Made by a program: the position numbers and the translations under genes
Shown here: in pieces, positions 1 to 11,700 of the stretch
Numbering within the stretch: position 1 is the first letter of the stretch
How the letters are laid out: the number at the start of each line of letters is the position of its first letter
The notes under the pieces: generated by a model
Told to the model about the DNA's origin: nothing
What the model saw: the letters and a program-made list of their open reading frames with translations, nothing else
Databases searched by the model: none
Origin: Breviolum minutum Mf 1.05b.01
Taxonomy: Eukaryota > Sar > Dinophyceae > Suessiales > Symbiodiniaceae
Length of the DNA: 64,000 bases
Reading direction: 5' to 3'
Assembly: GCA_000507305.1 (NCBI GenBank)
Contig: DF240079.1
Coordinates: forward strand, 1 to 64,000

Positions 1-1
1 A

Positions 2-427
2 CAAGGTGGGCTGATTCCTGGGGGATGGCCGAAGTCCAGCGGCAGACCTCACAACTATTTTATCACCATGCCGCCCTGGAGTGCGAACATGAGGAAGCTT
101 GCGGGAACGCGAGCCGGTAAACCGATGTACATAGCTTTTGATCTCGAGCTCATGATGCAGCATGGCTGCCGGGTGTTTCAAACTGATCAGGCAGTATTGT
201 GCTCAGACTGGGTTCCCAACGAGTGCATTATCTGTGTGTATGATGCCCAAATGAGGGATTTCTACCACATCAACCGAGGGTATCCGGCATGCAGAAAGCA
301 GTACAACGAAAAGATCAAAGGCTACAAGGCAGGTGAACCGGTTTTCGTCCAATCGCTCCTCACAGATCTCAATGCCTTCCGAGTTTGGAAGAGGAACCCT
401 CAAGTCGTTCCCCAATACCCAACGTGA
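2..427 (+). CDS. Tpt1/KptA-like RNA 2'-phosphotransferase-fold fragment (5' end outside window)
   Basis: The frame is open from the first bases of the window, so this is only the C-terminal part of a protein. Two blocks match the Tpt1/KptA family, whose members remove a 2'-phosphate from spliced tRNA using NAD+. The first is GGWPKSSGRPHNYF (from about base 23), which corresponds to the GxxxxxRxHxHx motif. The second is RAGKPMYIAFDLELMMQHGC, followed by FQTDQAVLCSDWVPNECI, which corresponds to the RxGKPxxLxxD...DGxxFxxSxNxVWLTxxVPxxYI block. The N-terminal RH motif would lie left of the window. The frame stops at 427 inside the next ORF, which uses another frame, so a frameshift or an unrecognised intron may join the two. 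The fold assignment is from motif resemblance; the substrate is unknown. Confidence 0.55.
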   Translation, partial: QGGLIPGGWPKSSGRPHNYFITMPPWSANMRKLAGTRAGKPMYIAFDLELMMQHGCRVFQTDQAVLCSDWVPNECIICVYDAQMRDFYHINRGYPACRKQYNEKIKGYKAGEPVFVQSLLTDLNAFRVWKRNPQVVPQYPT

Positions 428-1925
428 AGTCACTGATGTTTTCAAAGAATCTGAAGCCAGGCATGGAGTGAAGCAAGGACACGTCCAGGGTTACATGCGT
501 GCACCATTCATGGGAGTATCTTTTGTGCCTCAGATGAGGAGTAAAGCCTCCCGGAAGGGATGGTCGAAAGGCAAAGGCAAAAGAAAGAATGTTCGCGATT
601 ATGACATTGACAGATCCGAGAGTGTTGTTGCCCCCAACCTCAAAGTTCCATCGTTTGCTTGCAAAAATTGCGGTCATGAAAACATGGATGGACACCACCA
701 CTGTTCGAAGTGCCGAATTCATCTTGAGGAGCATTCTGACATTCGTTTGGCCACCGAGATCGCAAGGTTGGAATCGTACGCCAAGGAGTCTTATGGCATC
801 TTTGCTTTGGACCAGGTGACAACGATTCAACCCCGGGGCCAAAGAACAAGACCGAGTGCAGAATCATCATCAAGGGCATCGGGTGAACCAAGGAGGGGTG
901 GTAGGTCCAACTATGGGATTCTTCGTGACGCTGCTGTTGGATACAAACGGAAGATGATCAAGAGCAACTATGAAAGCCTAACTGATCGTTTGGAGCTCGA
1001 CCCATTCTTCCAATTCAACGCTGCTCAAAACCAGCTCACTCCCCCATGCCTCGAATTCATTGAACGCTTGGTCATCGCAATTAGTCCAGACTTCAGCAGA
1101 TCTCGTGATGCCAGGTCAGGAGGCAAGGGAACGGAGGTCCAGACTCGATTGGTGTTTATGCCCTTCGCAAAGCGTCAGATTGATCATGAGATTGATGTAA
1201 CCTACGAATCAGCTATCGCGCATCATGGTAGGTTTTTCACACTATCTCAGTTCTCTGTGTATGCAGGAACGATCATGAACGCGAGAGGGGAACCTTCGCC
1301 GATCGTACATGGCTGGAGCGAAATGAACATGGCTGTGGATTTGACCCCCGAGTTGAACTTGGCTGATTTAACCAATTTTGCCAAGGACCAATGGGCGTTC
1401 GCATTTGACCAAAAGGGGAATGAATTTTCCAACAAACCGTACGCGGTTGCCACAGTTGAGAAAGATCTCCCCAATGCCTTTGTTCTTCATGACACCCTTG
1501 AACGAGCCAAGCACAGAGAGTTTGAGCCAAAACGTCAGCAATGGCTTCAGAAGAGTAGCTCTCAGAAAGGCACGGGATGGGAAGGTTATAAAGGCATTGG
1601 TCAAGGAAAGGGCAAAGGTCATTCAGGCAAGGGTTCTTATCAAAAACAAACAAAAGGAACAGGGCATTGGGGCAGTAACCAACCTTATTGGCAGCAATCC
1701 CAGGATGATCAATGGTATTGGAATCATCGTCACCAGCAGTATCAAAGAAGCTACCCGGGAGGGTCAGCCGGCAAGGGTTATGGGGGGTCATCCTCTTCGA
1801 GCCATGGCGGCTACCACTCCAAAGGGCGCTCTGAGAGGCCACGTGAGGAAGCAGTAGAGTGGCACGGGGCGATGTATACCAAGTACACCTACAGTGACGG
1901 TCGTATCCAATGGATGGCTTGGTGA
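333..1925 (+). CDS. RanBP2-type zinc finger, Lys/Gly-rich putative RNA-binding protein
   Basis: This is the longest open frame in the window (530 codons; the nominal start at 333 is a GTG inside the previous frame, so the true start is uncertain). Residues 110-127 hold C-x2-C-x3-N-x6-C-x2-C (C110, C113, N117, C124, C127), the exact spacing of a RanBP2-type zinc finger, a module that binds single-stranded RNA or ubiquitin. Residues 71-87 are basic. From about residue 405 to 500 the chain becomes a low-complexity Lys/Gly/Ser/Gln tail with KGKGKG, GKGYGG and SSSSS tracts, typical of unstructured RNA-binding tails. The middle (about 205-400) is not recognised. The frame lacks introns, unlike the genes to its right, so it may be a retroposed or mobile-element gene. 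It overlaps the Tpt1-like frame by 95 nt. Confidence 0.6.
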   Translation: MNRFSSNRSSQISMPSEFGRGTLKSFPNTQREVTDVFKESEARHGVKQGHVQGYMRAPFMGVSFVPQMRSKASRKGWSKGKGKRKNVRDYDIDRSESVVAPNLKVPSFACKNCGHENMDGHHHCSKCRIHLEEHSDIRLATEIARLESYAKESYGIFALDQVTTIQPRGQRTRPSAESSSRASGEPRRGGRSNYGILRDAAVGYKRKMIKSNYESLTDRLELDPFFQFNAAQNQLTPPCLEFIERLVIAISPDFSRSRDARSGGKGTEVQTRLVFMPFAKRQIDHEIDVTYESAIAHHGRFFTLSQFSVYAGTIMNARGEPSPIVHGWSEMNMAVDLTPELNLADLTNFAKDQWAFAFDQKGNEFSNKPYAVATVEKDLPNAFVLHDTLERAKHREFEPKRQQWLQKSSSQKGTGWEGYKGIGQGKGKGHSGKGSYQKQTKGTGHWGSNQPYWQQSQDDQWYWNHRHQQYQRSYPGGSAGKGYGGSSSSSHGGYHSKGRSERPREEAVEWHGAMYTKYTYSDGRIQWMAW

Positions 1926-2954
1926 AACTGCTGATTGCGATGCATTGCCATATCTGATCATTAGTCCATTGTTATCAAAATTACTTTGAAATGTTCCAAA
2001 CTATTCTATCATCGTTATTCAAATCAATGAATGTTTGTATCACTAACCTTCCAGATGTGACTGTTTTGTTTTACTTCTTTTGACTGGCTTGAATGTGGCA
2101 CGGCAATCATCTTTTGCGTTTGAATTTTCAGGCTTGTACAGCTCAACGTTGTGGCTTAACGGGATGTGTAGATGTCTCGATGCCATAGCGGGAGCTTGGC
2201 CGAATTTCAAAACGAAGGTTCAATCGCACATTGGTTCTAAGATGCCGGACTTATGAGTTGCAAGATTGAATGTTAAAAACATCATCATAAGTGAATTTGA
2301 GTTTTGTTTTGAGAGTGATTGCAACTTACAATGAGTTGTATTTCGCGTAATTCGGCCGTGCTGTGCGTTGGTGCGGGGATAGTATCGTCCCACTAAAGCC
2401 AATGCGGAAGCATGGTCGATAAGTCAACTTACTACGTCCCATTGCATCGCAAAAAGTGAGCTGCGCTGATTGCATCCGTCGTCTATAGTCATGTTTCACA
2501 TTGCACTTACGTAATAATTAAAACCTAGCGCACTTAGCAGTTGTAGTCTTTCGTCCATGTCCTACTTAGGTCGCGCTTCCTGCCTGCGGTGCCGGTGAAA
2601 CCTCCGGCCGGCGGGGGGTGTTTGTTTCATGTAGGACACTCTTTACTTCAACTACCGTGCGCCTATGGCTCAAGAAAAAGAGTAGCGTCTAAGCTGTATC
2701 GTGTTGGTTGATTCCCTGTAAATTCAGAAACTCTAGCAGTGTAGCCAATGATAGCAGTAGTTTTATGATATTATGATTTTATCAACGGCTGTTTGATCTA
2801 TTCTAACCGACCCACGACGCAAGGTCAGCATCACTGGTTCCTGCGGTGATGATGTGGGGTGGAGGCAGCGTTGAAGGGAGAGAAGAGAAAATGTGAGCAA
2901 CTAGCGCATGTGGCGCATGCATAGTATCTACTACTATAAATACGTATACCGTAT

Positions 2955-3007
2955 ATATAAATATATAAATATATATATATCTATATTTGTATATACATAT
3001 ATATATT
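2955..3007. repeat. AT-rich microsatellite
   Basis: Imperfect TA repeats (tatataaatatataaatata and similar) over about 50 nt in the spacer downstream of the Lys/Gly-rich ORF. Confidence 0.7.
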
Positions 3008-3447
3008 GATTGAGCACAAAAAATGATGTGCACATTTACATTTTGTGCACTTTCTACCCTTTATACTGTAACTATGACTACGTAATAACTATAATAATCA
3101 CTCTTTTAAAACCTTGTATTTGCAAACTGCAAACATTGGGCTGGTAAATTCAGGATCAGCTCGCCTTCCACGTCGAAACTACACTCCGGAATCAGGCTCT
3201 TTGCACTCTGTTCGTTTGGAACCTCAGCGAAGCATGGCGAAGCGAACGTTTGTAGAAGATCCACGGTTCAGCAAACATGGGGCAAGGAAATTTTTGGTCG
3301 AAAAATGGAAGCACTGAAGTATCAATCAAGGTTTCTGAGTTTTCTCCAACACATGGTAGCAGTTTGCAGCAAAAGACCCCTTTTCTAGGGTTCTCTCATG
3401 CTTTTTTAATTGTGACTGGAGTGAAATTAGGTTGAGTCCAACAGCGT

Positions 3448-3562
3448 TACAGATACAGATTTAGATAATCCCAGATACATACATCTTTAGATACATACAT
3501 TACATAAAGATATGATACATACATATAGATACACATAATTTATAGATACATACATTAGATAC
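3448..3562. repeat. Degenerate GATACATACAT tandem repeat
   Basis: Seven or so imperfect copies of (A)GATACATACAT(T) are spread over about 115 nt, with variable AT spacers. No coding potential is seen. Confidence 0.65.
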
Positions 3563-5106
3563 AGTCACCATTGATTTCCAATTCCAAAGGAATTTTCACG
3601 TCACAATCAGGTGCTCCACCAGGCACTACCGTACAAGAAGCAAGTCAGATGAATCCGAGAGATCAGGTGGAAAAAGCATGGAAGGTTGAGGGTTTTTCGG
3701 TTTTGACAAAACCTCCAAAATGGGATCCTAAAAAAAAAGGAGAAAAAACACCAATGACACATTTCCATGTTTTTTTTTGGGGTGAGATTGAGATTTCATA
3801 AACGTCTGTTTTTTCCCATGTAATTGAAGTCGTGTATACAGTAGGTACTAGCCAGTTTGCATGTTGTTTGGGTGAATCGTGGCACCTGAGGCGAATTGAA
3901 TAGTTGATCTAGCAGGAAATCAGCCCACAGTTCCATAGATTGATTAAGAAATGTAAGACGTGGAAGTGTTTGCCATAGTTTGTAAGTTTCATCAAAGGAA
4001 GCTTAGTTCGGAAACTTCTGATGTATGGAGTTTTAAGGAAATGGCAGTAATGAAAGAAAACGCGTCACGAAAAGGAAGAGTGATGGAAGAGTGACAGAAA
4101 TTGCAGAAAAGAAATGAAAAGAAGAGAAAGGACGAGTTTACAGAAACGGAAAGATCACACCAACTTGTTGGCATCGTATTTGGTGAAGTTTGGAGTGACC
4201 TTGGAAGTTCCATCTCTCTATCGATCATGGTTGTAGCGGTCTTGGACCTTGTCTTTTGCATGGCAGTGGACGTTGCGTTTTGTTGTTGTTGTTGTGGTGA
4301 TGGTGGTGGTGGTGTATTACAATTGTCGGAAAGTCAGCACGCTGATGGAGGCAAGAGTTCTATGACCAAATTCTTTCTTGAACACATAGGCAGTGTGTCC
4401 CCTGAAACTTTCGCCCCACTGGTAATTTATATGCTGTGCGGGAACCTATGCATAGCATTCTGCATTCCACAGCTTCCTCAAACTTTGAAGATACAATCTG
4501 AATGAATCATACATCAAATGCATAGCTTAAGAAACTCAGCATAACTGTTGATGGTTCAGAAATCCCAAGGCCAGCCACCGAGAGGATGTAGAAAACCCCG
4601 TCACGAATCCCGCCAGGAGGCGACGAGATTAGAGGCCATGCGCGTAGCAGTGGCAACGGCCAGGTCGCAACACCCCGAGTGGCGGGGATGGGTTGGTCAT
4701 CAGAGTTGGGTTGGTATGAAATTTGAAAACCGCCCCCAAAAAAATCTTCAGGATGTTTATTTGTCAAAATCATCAGGGTATCATATAATATGGATATGAT
4801 TAAGAGATTCAATAACTTTTTTTTTCCAAATCGCAAGGTATTTTACCAATTTTCTGGTTTATCAAAGGAGGTTCCTGGAGAGTTTAACTGGGACCATCAA
4901 GGACCTCCAAGGAGTGAAGGATGGGCAACTTTTGGTGCTTTTTTTGGCTTTTGCAATGAACACTCCTTAAATTAGGCCACATGAAAAATTTACCTAATAT
5001 TATAATCATACATGATTCCATGATGCAATATTAGCATGATGTTTTGGATTTTACTGTAGATTGCTTGGTGCTTAGCTATCTTCGCTGCTAGTTTTCAATT
5101 TTGCAG

Positions 5107-5342
5107 GTTGGTTAGAGGAATCAGGGGAACCCCGATATTTCGTGGACCAGATAAATCATAGAGCTGCAATTAACGACGAAACTGACGAAACGGGGGAAGA
5201 CAAGCTTCCTGCGAATCAAGTCAGGCCACCCCCCACTGACCTTGGAAAAAAACAGGTTGCAGGTGAAGCTCCAGACTGGGAAGATCTTTGGTTATTCATT
5301 CATGGATTCGGCGGCGATTCGAATTGCCGAAAATCCTTCTAA
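5107..5342 (+). CDS. Candidate exon of an unrecognised gene
   Basis: After a good acceptor (ttgcag at 5101-5106) an open frame reads WLEESGEPRYFVDQINHR and runs to a stop at 5340-5342 in an acidic then Pro-rich composition. The beginning faintly resembles the WxxxSGxxYFxxxxN pattern of WW-type modules, but the second tryptophan is not obvious and I do not claim that domain. No neighbouring exon could be joined to it. Confidence 0.25.
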
Positions 5343-5362
5343 AGATATTACAATAGGCAATG

Positions 5363-5469
5363 ATGGGACTGGTATATTTACCTATATTTACCTACATTTA
5401 CCATAATAAGATTCAATCAAATGCAACCATTCATGCAGGTAAATATACAAATCCTAATGGTATGGGTCC
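5363..5469. mobile_element. MITE-like element, family A, copy 1
   Basis: Inverted ends ATGGGACTGGTATATTTACC and GGTAAATATAC...ATGGGTCCC enclose about 60 nt. Similar elements with the same ends occur at 7553-7638 and 58481-58570, which makes this a dispersed family rather than a chance hairpin. No coding capacity; if mobile it would need a transposase from elsewhere. Confidence 0.7.
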
Positions 5470-8400
5470 CGGGTATTCGTTCGCGTGTTTCCGTTGAGGC
5501 CAACATCCTGTAGCACATTACCTGGTGAAGGTGGGATTTGTTTCTATGATTTCTGTGTGTGTCATTTTTTTAGGGTAAACAATATACTGTAGATATATTT
5601 GAAATTATCCAACTGACATGAAGTTTTTGTTTGCTAGGAATATCAGGTTTTTAAAAGACCAATTATGACAGTGAACAAAAAAATCTGCAAGTCTGCAAGT
5701 CTACTTTGCGTGAGGTGTTCGGATGCTGATTTAGCGCAATATTTGAGGCGAGGGAGTTTTTTGGAGCAATGCAACATGCTGGTGATGTCATGGTGTCCTG
5801 TCACTCCATTGCTCAGGTTTTTTGTCGAGTTTATTTTAGGAGCCCTGGGCCACTTGTGTGGTGAAGTCACCCTTCTGAAGAAAATATGATCAAAGATGTA
5901 TCCGTTTTGATTGGAATTGACGGGTAGGAAGCAGATTGAGTTCACCCTTAGAGTATGATTTGTGTTGCCTTTTGCTCCAACTAGCAGTTGGCAAAACTCT
6001 TGGCGGTTCAGTCACGATGCAAATGGAGAAATTCTGGAAGCAGGCGTTTTCTTGTTGGCAAAGCCATGAGTTTAAGATCATGAAGTGATGCTTGTGCGGT
6101 ACAAAGAAGGTGTGTTATGGTCTATCCAGCCATGTCCAGAAATGTTAAATCTGCTGAATCTGATGTGTGTATTTCCAGAATCAGGAGCTACGATGGTTTG
6201 AGGCAAAGCGTTTGCAAGGAATTCGGTGCAGTGTCGAAGCAGAGTCTTCCCATGATGTCCTCCAATGATGTGCTTTTTTCTTCATCCCCATGGTCGATGA
6301 ACATTTTGTCCAACCATAGCTCACAAGAAACAGTAAGTTAATGTAAATTACAATTATGTTCTTATATCATGCAGAACTATCTAACATGCTGGATGTTATA
6401 CTAATAACTATCGCTATAGTCTGTTTGTATATATATATATATATACATAAATTCCTGTTTTGATTTGCGTTGTTGTTTTTTTGGGACAAAGGATTCCAAC
6501 CCAGCCATCACTGGTGAAGGTCACACATACTTTCCAGCCTTTTATGGCTGGTGAACCCACCGGCTGCCGTTGAGATTATTGCAGCTCTAAGGTTCTTAAA
6601 AAAGAAAATGCTGCCGTTGCGTCACAGGATTTTACCCAACAACAAAATGCATGGCTTTAGAAAGTATAACATGTTTTTTGTTTGGGGAGGGGTGTGTGGT
6701 ACGGGAATGGCAGGCTCAGTGAAACGTTGCTGAAGAGTTCAGCTCCATCATGCCGTGCTACCCTGTTGGCCTTTTTCTTGGCTCCAGCTCAGTTTGTTGA
6801 TTTTAATGAGTTTACATGAGTTGAGCATGATTCCTGTGAGGTCGGTTTCTGTGATATGTACACTGTACACAATACACAAAGAGATGCAATATTGATAAGT
6901 GTGAAAGCATTTGTGCCAGATTTTACGCTGAGTTGTTTTTCTTGTCCAAACTCCCTTTGAAATGTGAGAATGGTAACCAAGTTTTGATTACATAAAAATT
7001 CCTTTTTCATAGATCTTCCAGAAGTTGACCCTACATATATGCCATATGCCATGACTCTTATGTCCAAAGATCCCAACTTCCCAAAATCTTAATTGGATGG
7101 GATTCGGTCCAGTTGTTGGCGTCAACCCCTCGGATTTTTGGGCATGATTTTAATGGAAGCATAAATGGTGGACACGTTGACTGTCCGAAAGCCCAAGGGG
7201 TGCAGGTTTTGTTTGTTGTGGTTGTGTTTCCGCGAGTTTCTCCGGCAGATGTTGCTTCAAAAAAGATACACATCCCATATTTTTATACAACACGCGTGCT
7301 CCAAGGGGATATTTTATGACATTTTGATATTTCACATTTCTGACTCACCCCAGCTACTTCCCGTTGGTGACTGACCACCTCATCGAATTGGAACCTCGGA
7401 ATCACAGATAAAAGCACTTGAACCAAGCGTTCCTGGGAACAACATCCTGGCGGGAAAAAAGAAAAGTCCAGCGAACAAAAACCAAAGGGCGCGGAGTTTT
7501 TTTTCCAGATTTTTTTTTTCCGGGAGGTTTTTTTTTGAAAAAAAAAACCAGATCCCATGTCTATAGGATTAATGAGACTGGTATATTCACCTACTTTTAC
7601 CATTAGACATCAACCATTCATGTAGGTAAATATACCTTCCCTAAAACCATAGCATAGCCCCCTGAAAACAGGCACACTTTAAAAGGAGCGTAGTCTTCCC
7701 ATTTTTCAAAGGATATGTCAGTTTCAGGGAGTGGTACCAGTCCCATGGATCCTATGGGCATGGTTTTTCCGTTGAGGTCAAGGTTTTACGCCTCAATGGT
7801 GAGCCTATGGAGTTTCAACTGTCCTTGGAGGCAAAGGTGAGTGATCTGCCAGGGACACTCAGGGGGTGGTATGATGGAAAAAATGGATGACAAAAATGGA
7901 TGAAAGATGATGTTAAATGGTATGTGTATCATGATGATGACATTTGGAAATTGTAATGCCGATGTTAAGTGCCTTCCAAAGAAGCCAGAGTCGGCAGTAT
8001 GTTTTTTTTGTTGGTGGTTGTAGCCATGCGATTCTTTTGGGGGGGCTGGGACTTAGGAAACTGCTGGTGCAAGAGACCTGTGCAGTACCTTTCTTTTGCC
8101 AGAAGATCATGTTGCGCCATGCATTTCTGAAGAATACCGATGCTTGGCTGGACCGGCATCAAAAGTTTGCGGGAGGGATTAGTGTTGAAAAAAACTCCCG
8201 CGCATTCCCGCGCAAATGAATGAATCCACGAAAACAGATTTGCCGCTTTGGTTGATACCTTGACTGGTTTGGTGAGTTCCAACATTCGGCGCATCCGAAG
8301 ATTCACTCATCCTGGGTGTTTTGCAAAAATCCCAAGGACCTGTTGACCAATTTGGGAGATCCAATTTGTCGCAACCTTGGAGGTTACTGTTTTTTTGGTC

Positions 8401-8756
8401 ATGCCGATCCTTGAATCTTACCATGAGAATTTAGTGACGCGAAGTGAACGAAGTTCCGAAGTGATGGAGAACGAAGTGGGGAACAATGCGTTTTTTTCCT
8501 TAAGATAATCCAAAAAAGGGTGCCATGGATGAAAACATAATAGGATATTTGAGGTGTATGATTGCTGAAGTTTTTTCTTTAACGTTTTTTCGCCAAAGTT
8601 TACGGGAGAACTATTGGATCAGACCTTATGATGTTTGTGTCTATTTTTTCGATTCATTGCAACGCAATTAGAAGAATCCAGGAGAAAAAAAAATCCAGAT
8701 GAAAACGCTTTGATATGAGTAAGAATATGTAAGAATAGTATTATAGCTCAGGACTC
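5470..8756. other. Gene-free stretch with repeats
   Basis: No recognisable exon. It holds TA repeats at 6427-6447, a second family A element at 7553-7638, a half copy of the same end near 7728-7746 (agtcccatggatcc), T-rich and A-rich runs near 7497-7552, and GAAGTG/GAACGAAG direct repeats near 8436-8482. Confidence 0.45.
7553..7638. mobile_element. MITE-like element, family A, copy 2
   Basis: GACTGGTATATTCACCTAC is followed after about 30 nt by its near-complement GTAGGTAAATATACC. The internal text CAACCATTCATGTAGG matches copy 1 (GCAACCATTCATGCAGG). Confidence 0.7.
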
Positions 8757-11700
8757 ATGACTGCTAATCCGATTTCTCAGTTTGGAAACCAACAAAATCG
8801 CCAAGGTTTAACGCTGGTAGTGGATTCCTATCATCCTGAGATGGTTGGGGCCCTACAGGAAGCAGCCCGCCATGGTGATCTACGCGCCTTGGATACGACC
8901 TTAAGTACTCCAGCAGATCCCAACCAGGTGGGAGATTTCTCAAAATCTGTTGCCCCCTGGTTGTTTTGTGCAAGTGGAGGTATTTGTGACATTTTTTTGG
9001 GTTTCAATCTTTTACTTGTTAATATAATATGTATAATAGTTATGTAATGTCTTCATATCATATCACTTGATGATTTGGGATATTTGGGGCGAGAATGTAT
9101 AGGCAGAATGCAATTTGAAGTTTCGGGCTGGTTAATTATTTTCCTCCAAATTTTACTATACCGACATTTTCCCCCGAAGATGGGACCCTACTACTTGTAG
9201 TTATAAATGGAGGTATAATCCCTATAAATAGCCTTGTAAATGTGTGACTGGGGTTCCAGGTCCTATGAGTGGAGTTATACCCTTATTTATAACATGTATC
9301 ATATAATCCCTACATATGTTCGTAAACTACCCAGTGCTTTTTTGTCGGCCAGGTCGACGGTCATGGTTGGAGTCCCATGATCATGGCTGCTCATTCTGGT
9401 CACGCGGAGGTGTGGTTGATTCTCCTTTGGGAGGGGGTGGTGATAGGATTTTGGATCTTTGGAAGTTTCTTGCTTTGAGATGTCTGTAGTATTTTGTATT
9501 TTGCTTCACTCTAACATCGATGTTTTCTGGGTCGATAACCTTAGATCCCACAGGAAATCAACTAGATTTCCCTGTGCAAACCATGTCGTGCGTGGCTTAC
9601 AGTTTTTGCAACTCTCCGGATCTTTATTCATCGTTTGGCTTCTTTTTCGATGCCTTCAACACTGGACAATGTCGCGAGCTGCTCTTCGGTGGTGCTGTGG
9701 CCACTCCTTTGAGCAGTCCATGGATGCCATGGCTGGTGTTGGTGCAGTGGCAGGTTTGGCTACCAGCTGGTGTTGCTGGTAGGCGTGCAGGCAAGAACTG
9801 CACCTGGGTGTTCGGCCGCATTGGACGTCAGGTGGCTCGCATTGCTATGTCCCGCATTACTACAACATGGTGTTACACACACAGGCAATGTGGGCAGATC
9901 AACATTGCAAACAACAGACATGAGGAAACAATCCTTCAAATCAAACACAAAGTAAGGGAATCCTGGAGATTCAAACTGTTCCAAACATTTTTGAAACAAG
10001 ACAGACGTGACGCCAGAGAATTACAAGCAAACAACTGGAACTATGATGAACAACAATGCACCCTTGCCAGGAAAACATACAGTAAAGTCAACGGAGATGG
10101 AAAAACTTTAATGACAGGAGGAGGTTGTTCCATTGCATATTACGGCATTAGAAAAAGTGAACCGTACACACAATGTCCACTTTGCAAAGCCAAAATAGTC
10201 CCTTGTTGGAATCACAGTTTATGGCATTGTACCTACTTTCAGAACAGACCAGCCATTCCAATCTCTCACGCTGCACAGCGTTTAGGTTGGCCAGACGACG
10301 ATGAAACACCGAAAAGCCATCTGACCAGAGTGTCATGGATGGCACACGTGAAACAGACAATACATGCTAGATTTGGTTTTCATGATACCACTTCTAGCGG
10401 AAATCCACACGACTATGCATAAAGCACAGAAGGGCACTGCTATCTATAAGGTACAGATGCCCGTGAAAGTCTTCACACTCTGGGACTACCTGGCCTACAT
10501 GATGAACTATGACACTATCCACGGCAAGTATGATGGAACCGTGGAAGCAGATTGGTGATTAATTGGCCGATTGCTTAGTCCCACACTGGTGACCTGAGAT
10601 TCCTGTCGGTGAGGTGCTGAGTACGTTTGTGGACCTGTGTATTCCTGACGAGAAGGTTGACACTTGAAGGCTGTAGATCTTCTCTGCTTCAAGGATGACT
10701 CTCACATGTCATGGGCGTGAACGAGGTTCCGGCACCACCAACGGCCTGGCTCCGGCAGTGCGTGTGCTGCAGGAGAAGTGGGGCATCAAGCGTGGTTTGA
10801 TGACCACTTGCCATGCCATGACGGCAACGCAAACGCCTACCGCAGATGGCACCTCCAAGAAGGACTGGCGTGGTGGCCGTGCAGACCCTGGTTACATCAT
10901 CCCATCCTCCACTGGTGCTGCCAAGGCAGCAGCGAAGGTGTTCCCGGATGTGAAGGGAAAGCTGACTTGGCATGCCCCTCCATGTGTGCCAACAATCGAT
11001 GTTTCCGTGGTGGATCTCACAGTTGAGTTGGAGAAGGAGCCCACCTATGAGGAGATTTGTGCTGAGATGAAGCAATCTGAGGGTGACAGGAAGGGCTTCC
11101 GTGGATACACTGATGAGGCCTTGGTGTCCACTGACTGCCAAGGTCGGTGGACCTCATCAAGCACATGGCTGCTGAGGATGCTAAGGGGCCGAATGGCCTT
11201 AGATGATCTCATTGCCGCAAAATTAAATGCTGTCATGATCAGGGTATGGCCATGTTCAATGCCTCCTATTTTGATCTTATGCTGTCATATCCTCATACAC
11301 TCAAACTAATCTTATTTCTTTATTTACTCATATCTCGGATAGAGTCAATTAATGCTGTATATATAGTATCAAACATCTATATAATACATGTATATCACAA
11401 TATCACATCATCTTTCGTATCATAGTCTAGAACTGGCAACAACTTGGACCGCCAGGTCCTCCGACTTCTCTTCCGCGCTGCCGCTCTGCTGGAGCAGCCC
11501 ACGCCCCATGGGCGAACGCCGCTGTTTGTGGCGTGTCAACGTGGGAAGCATGGCAGCAACTAATGACACTCCTAGGCATAATTTCTTAGGATTTTTTTTT
11601 TGGGGGTCAAGTTCACAGTCCACAAAACAATCAGGGCGAGACATGTGGGATGTTTTCTTCGAACGATGTTGGCAGAACCCCTCAGCCTTAACAAAAAAGC

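Larger units (their letters stand above)
1926..5106. other. Gene-free stretch with simple repeats
   Basis: I see no homologous coding block here on either strand. It contains a weak spliced-leader-like string at 2655-2674, AT dinucleotide tracts around 2955-3007, a degenerate GATACATACAT tract at 3448-3562, and several homopolymer runs. Short open frames look like chance. Confidence 0.5.

Noticed and set aside
1520..1540. TTTGAGCCAAAACG resembling the reverse complement of the spliced leader
   Set aside because: It lies inside the coding frame of the Lys/Gly-rich ORF, matches only about 12 bases, and is expected by chance.
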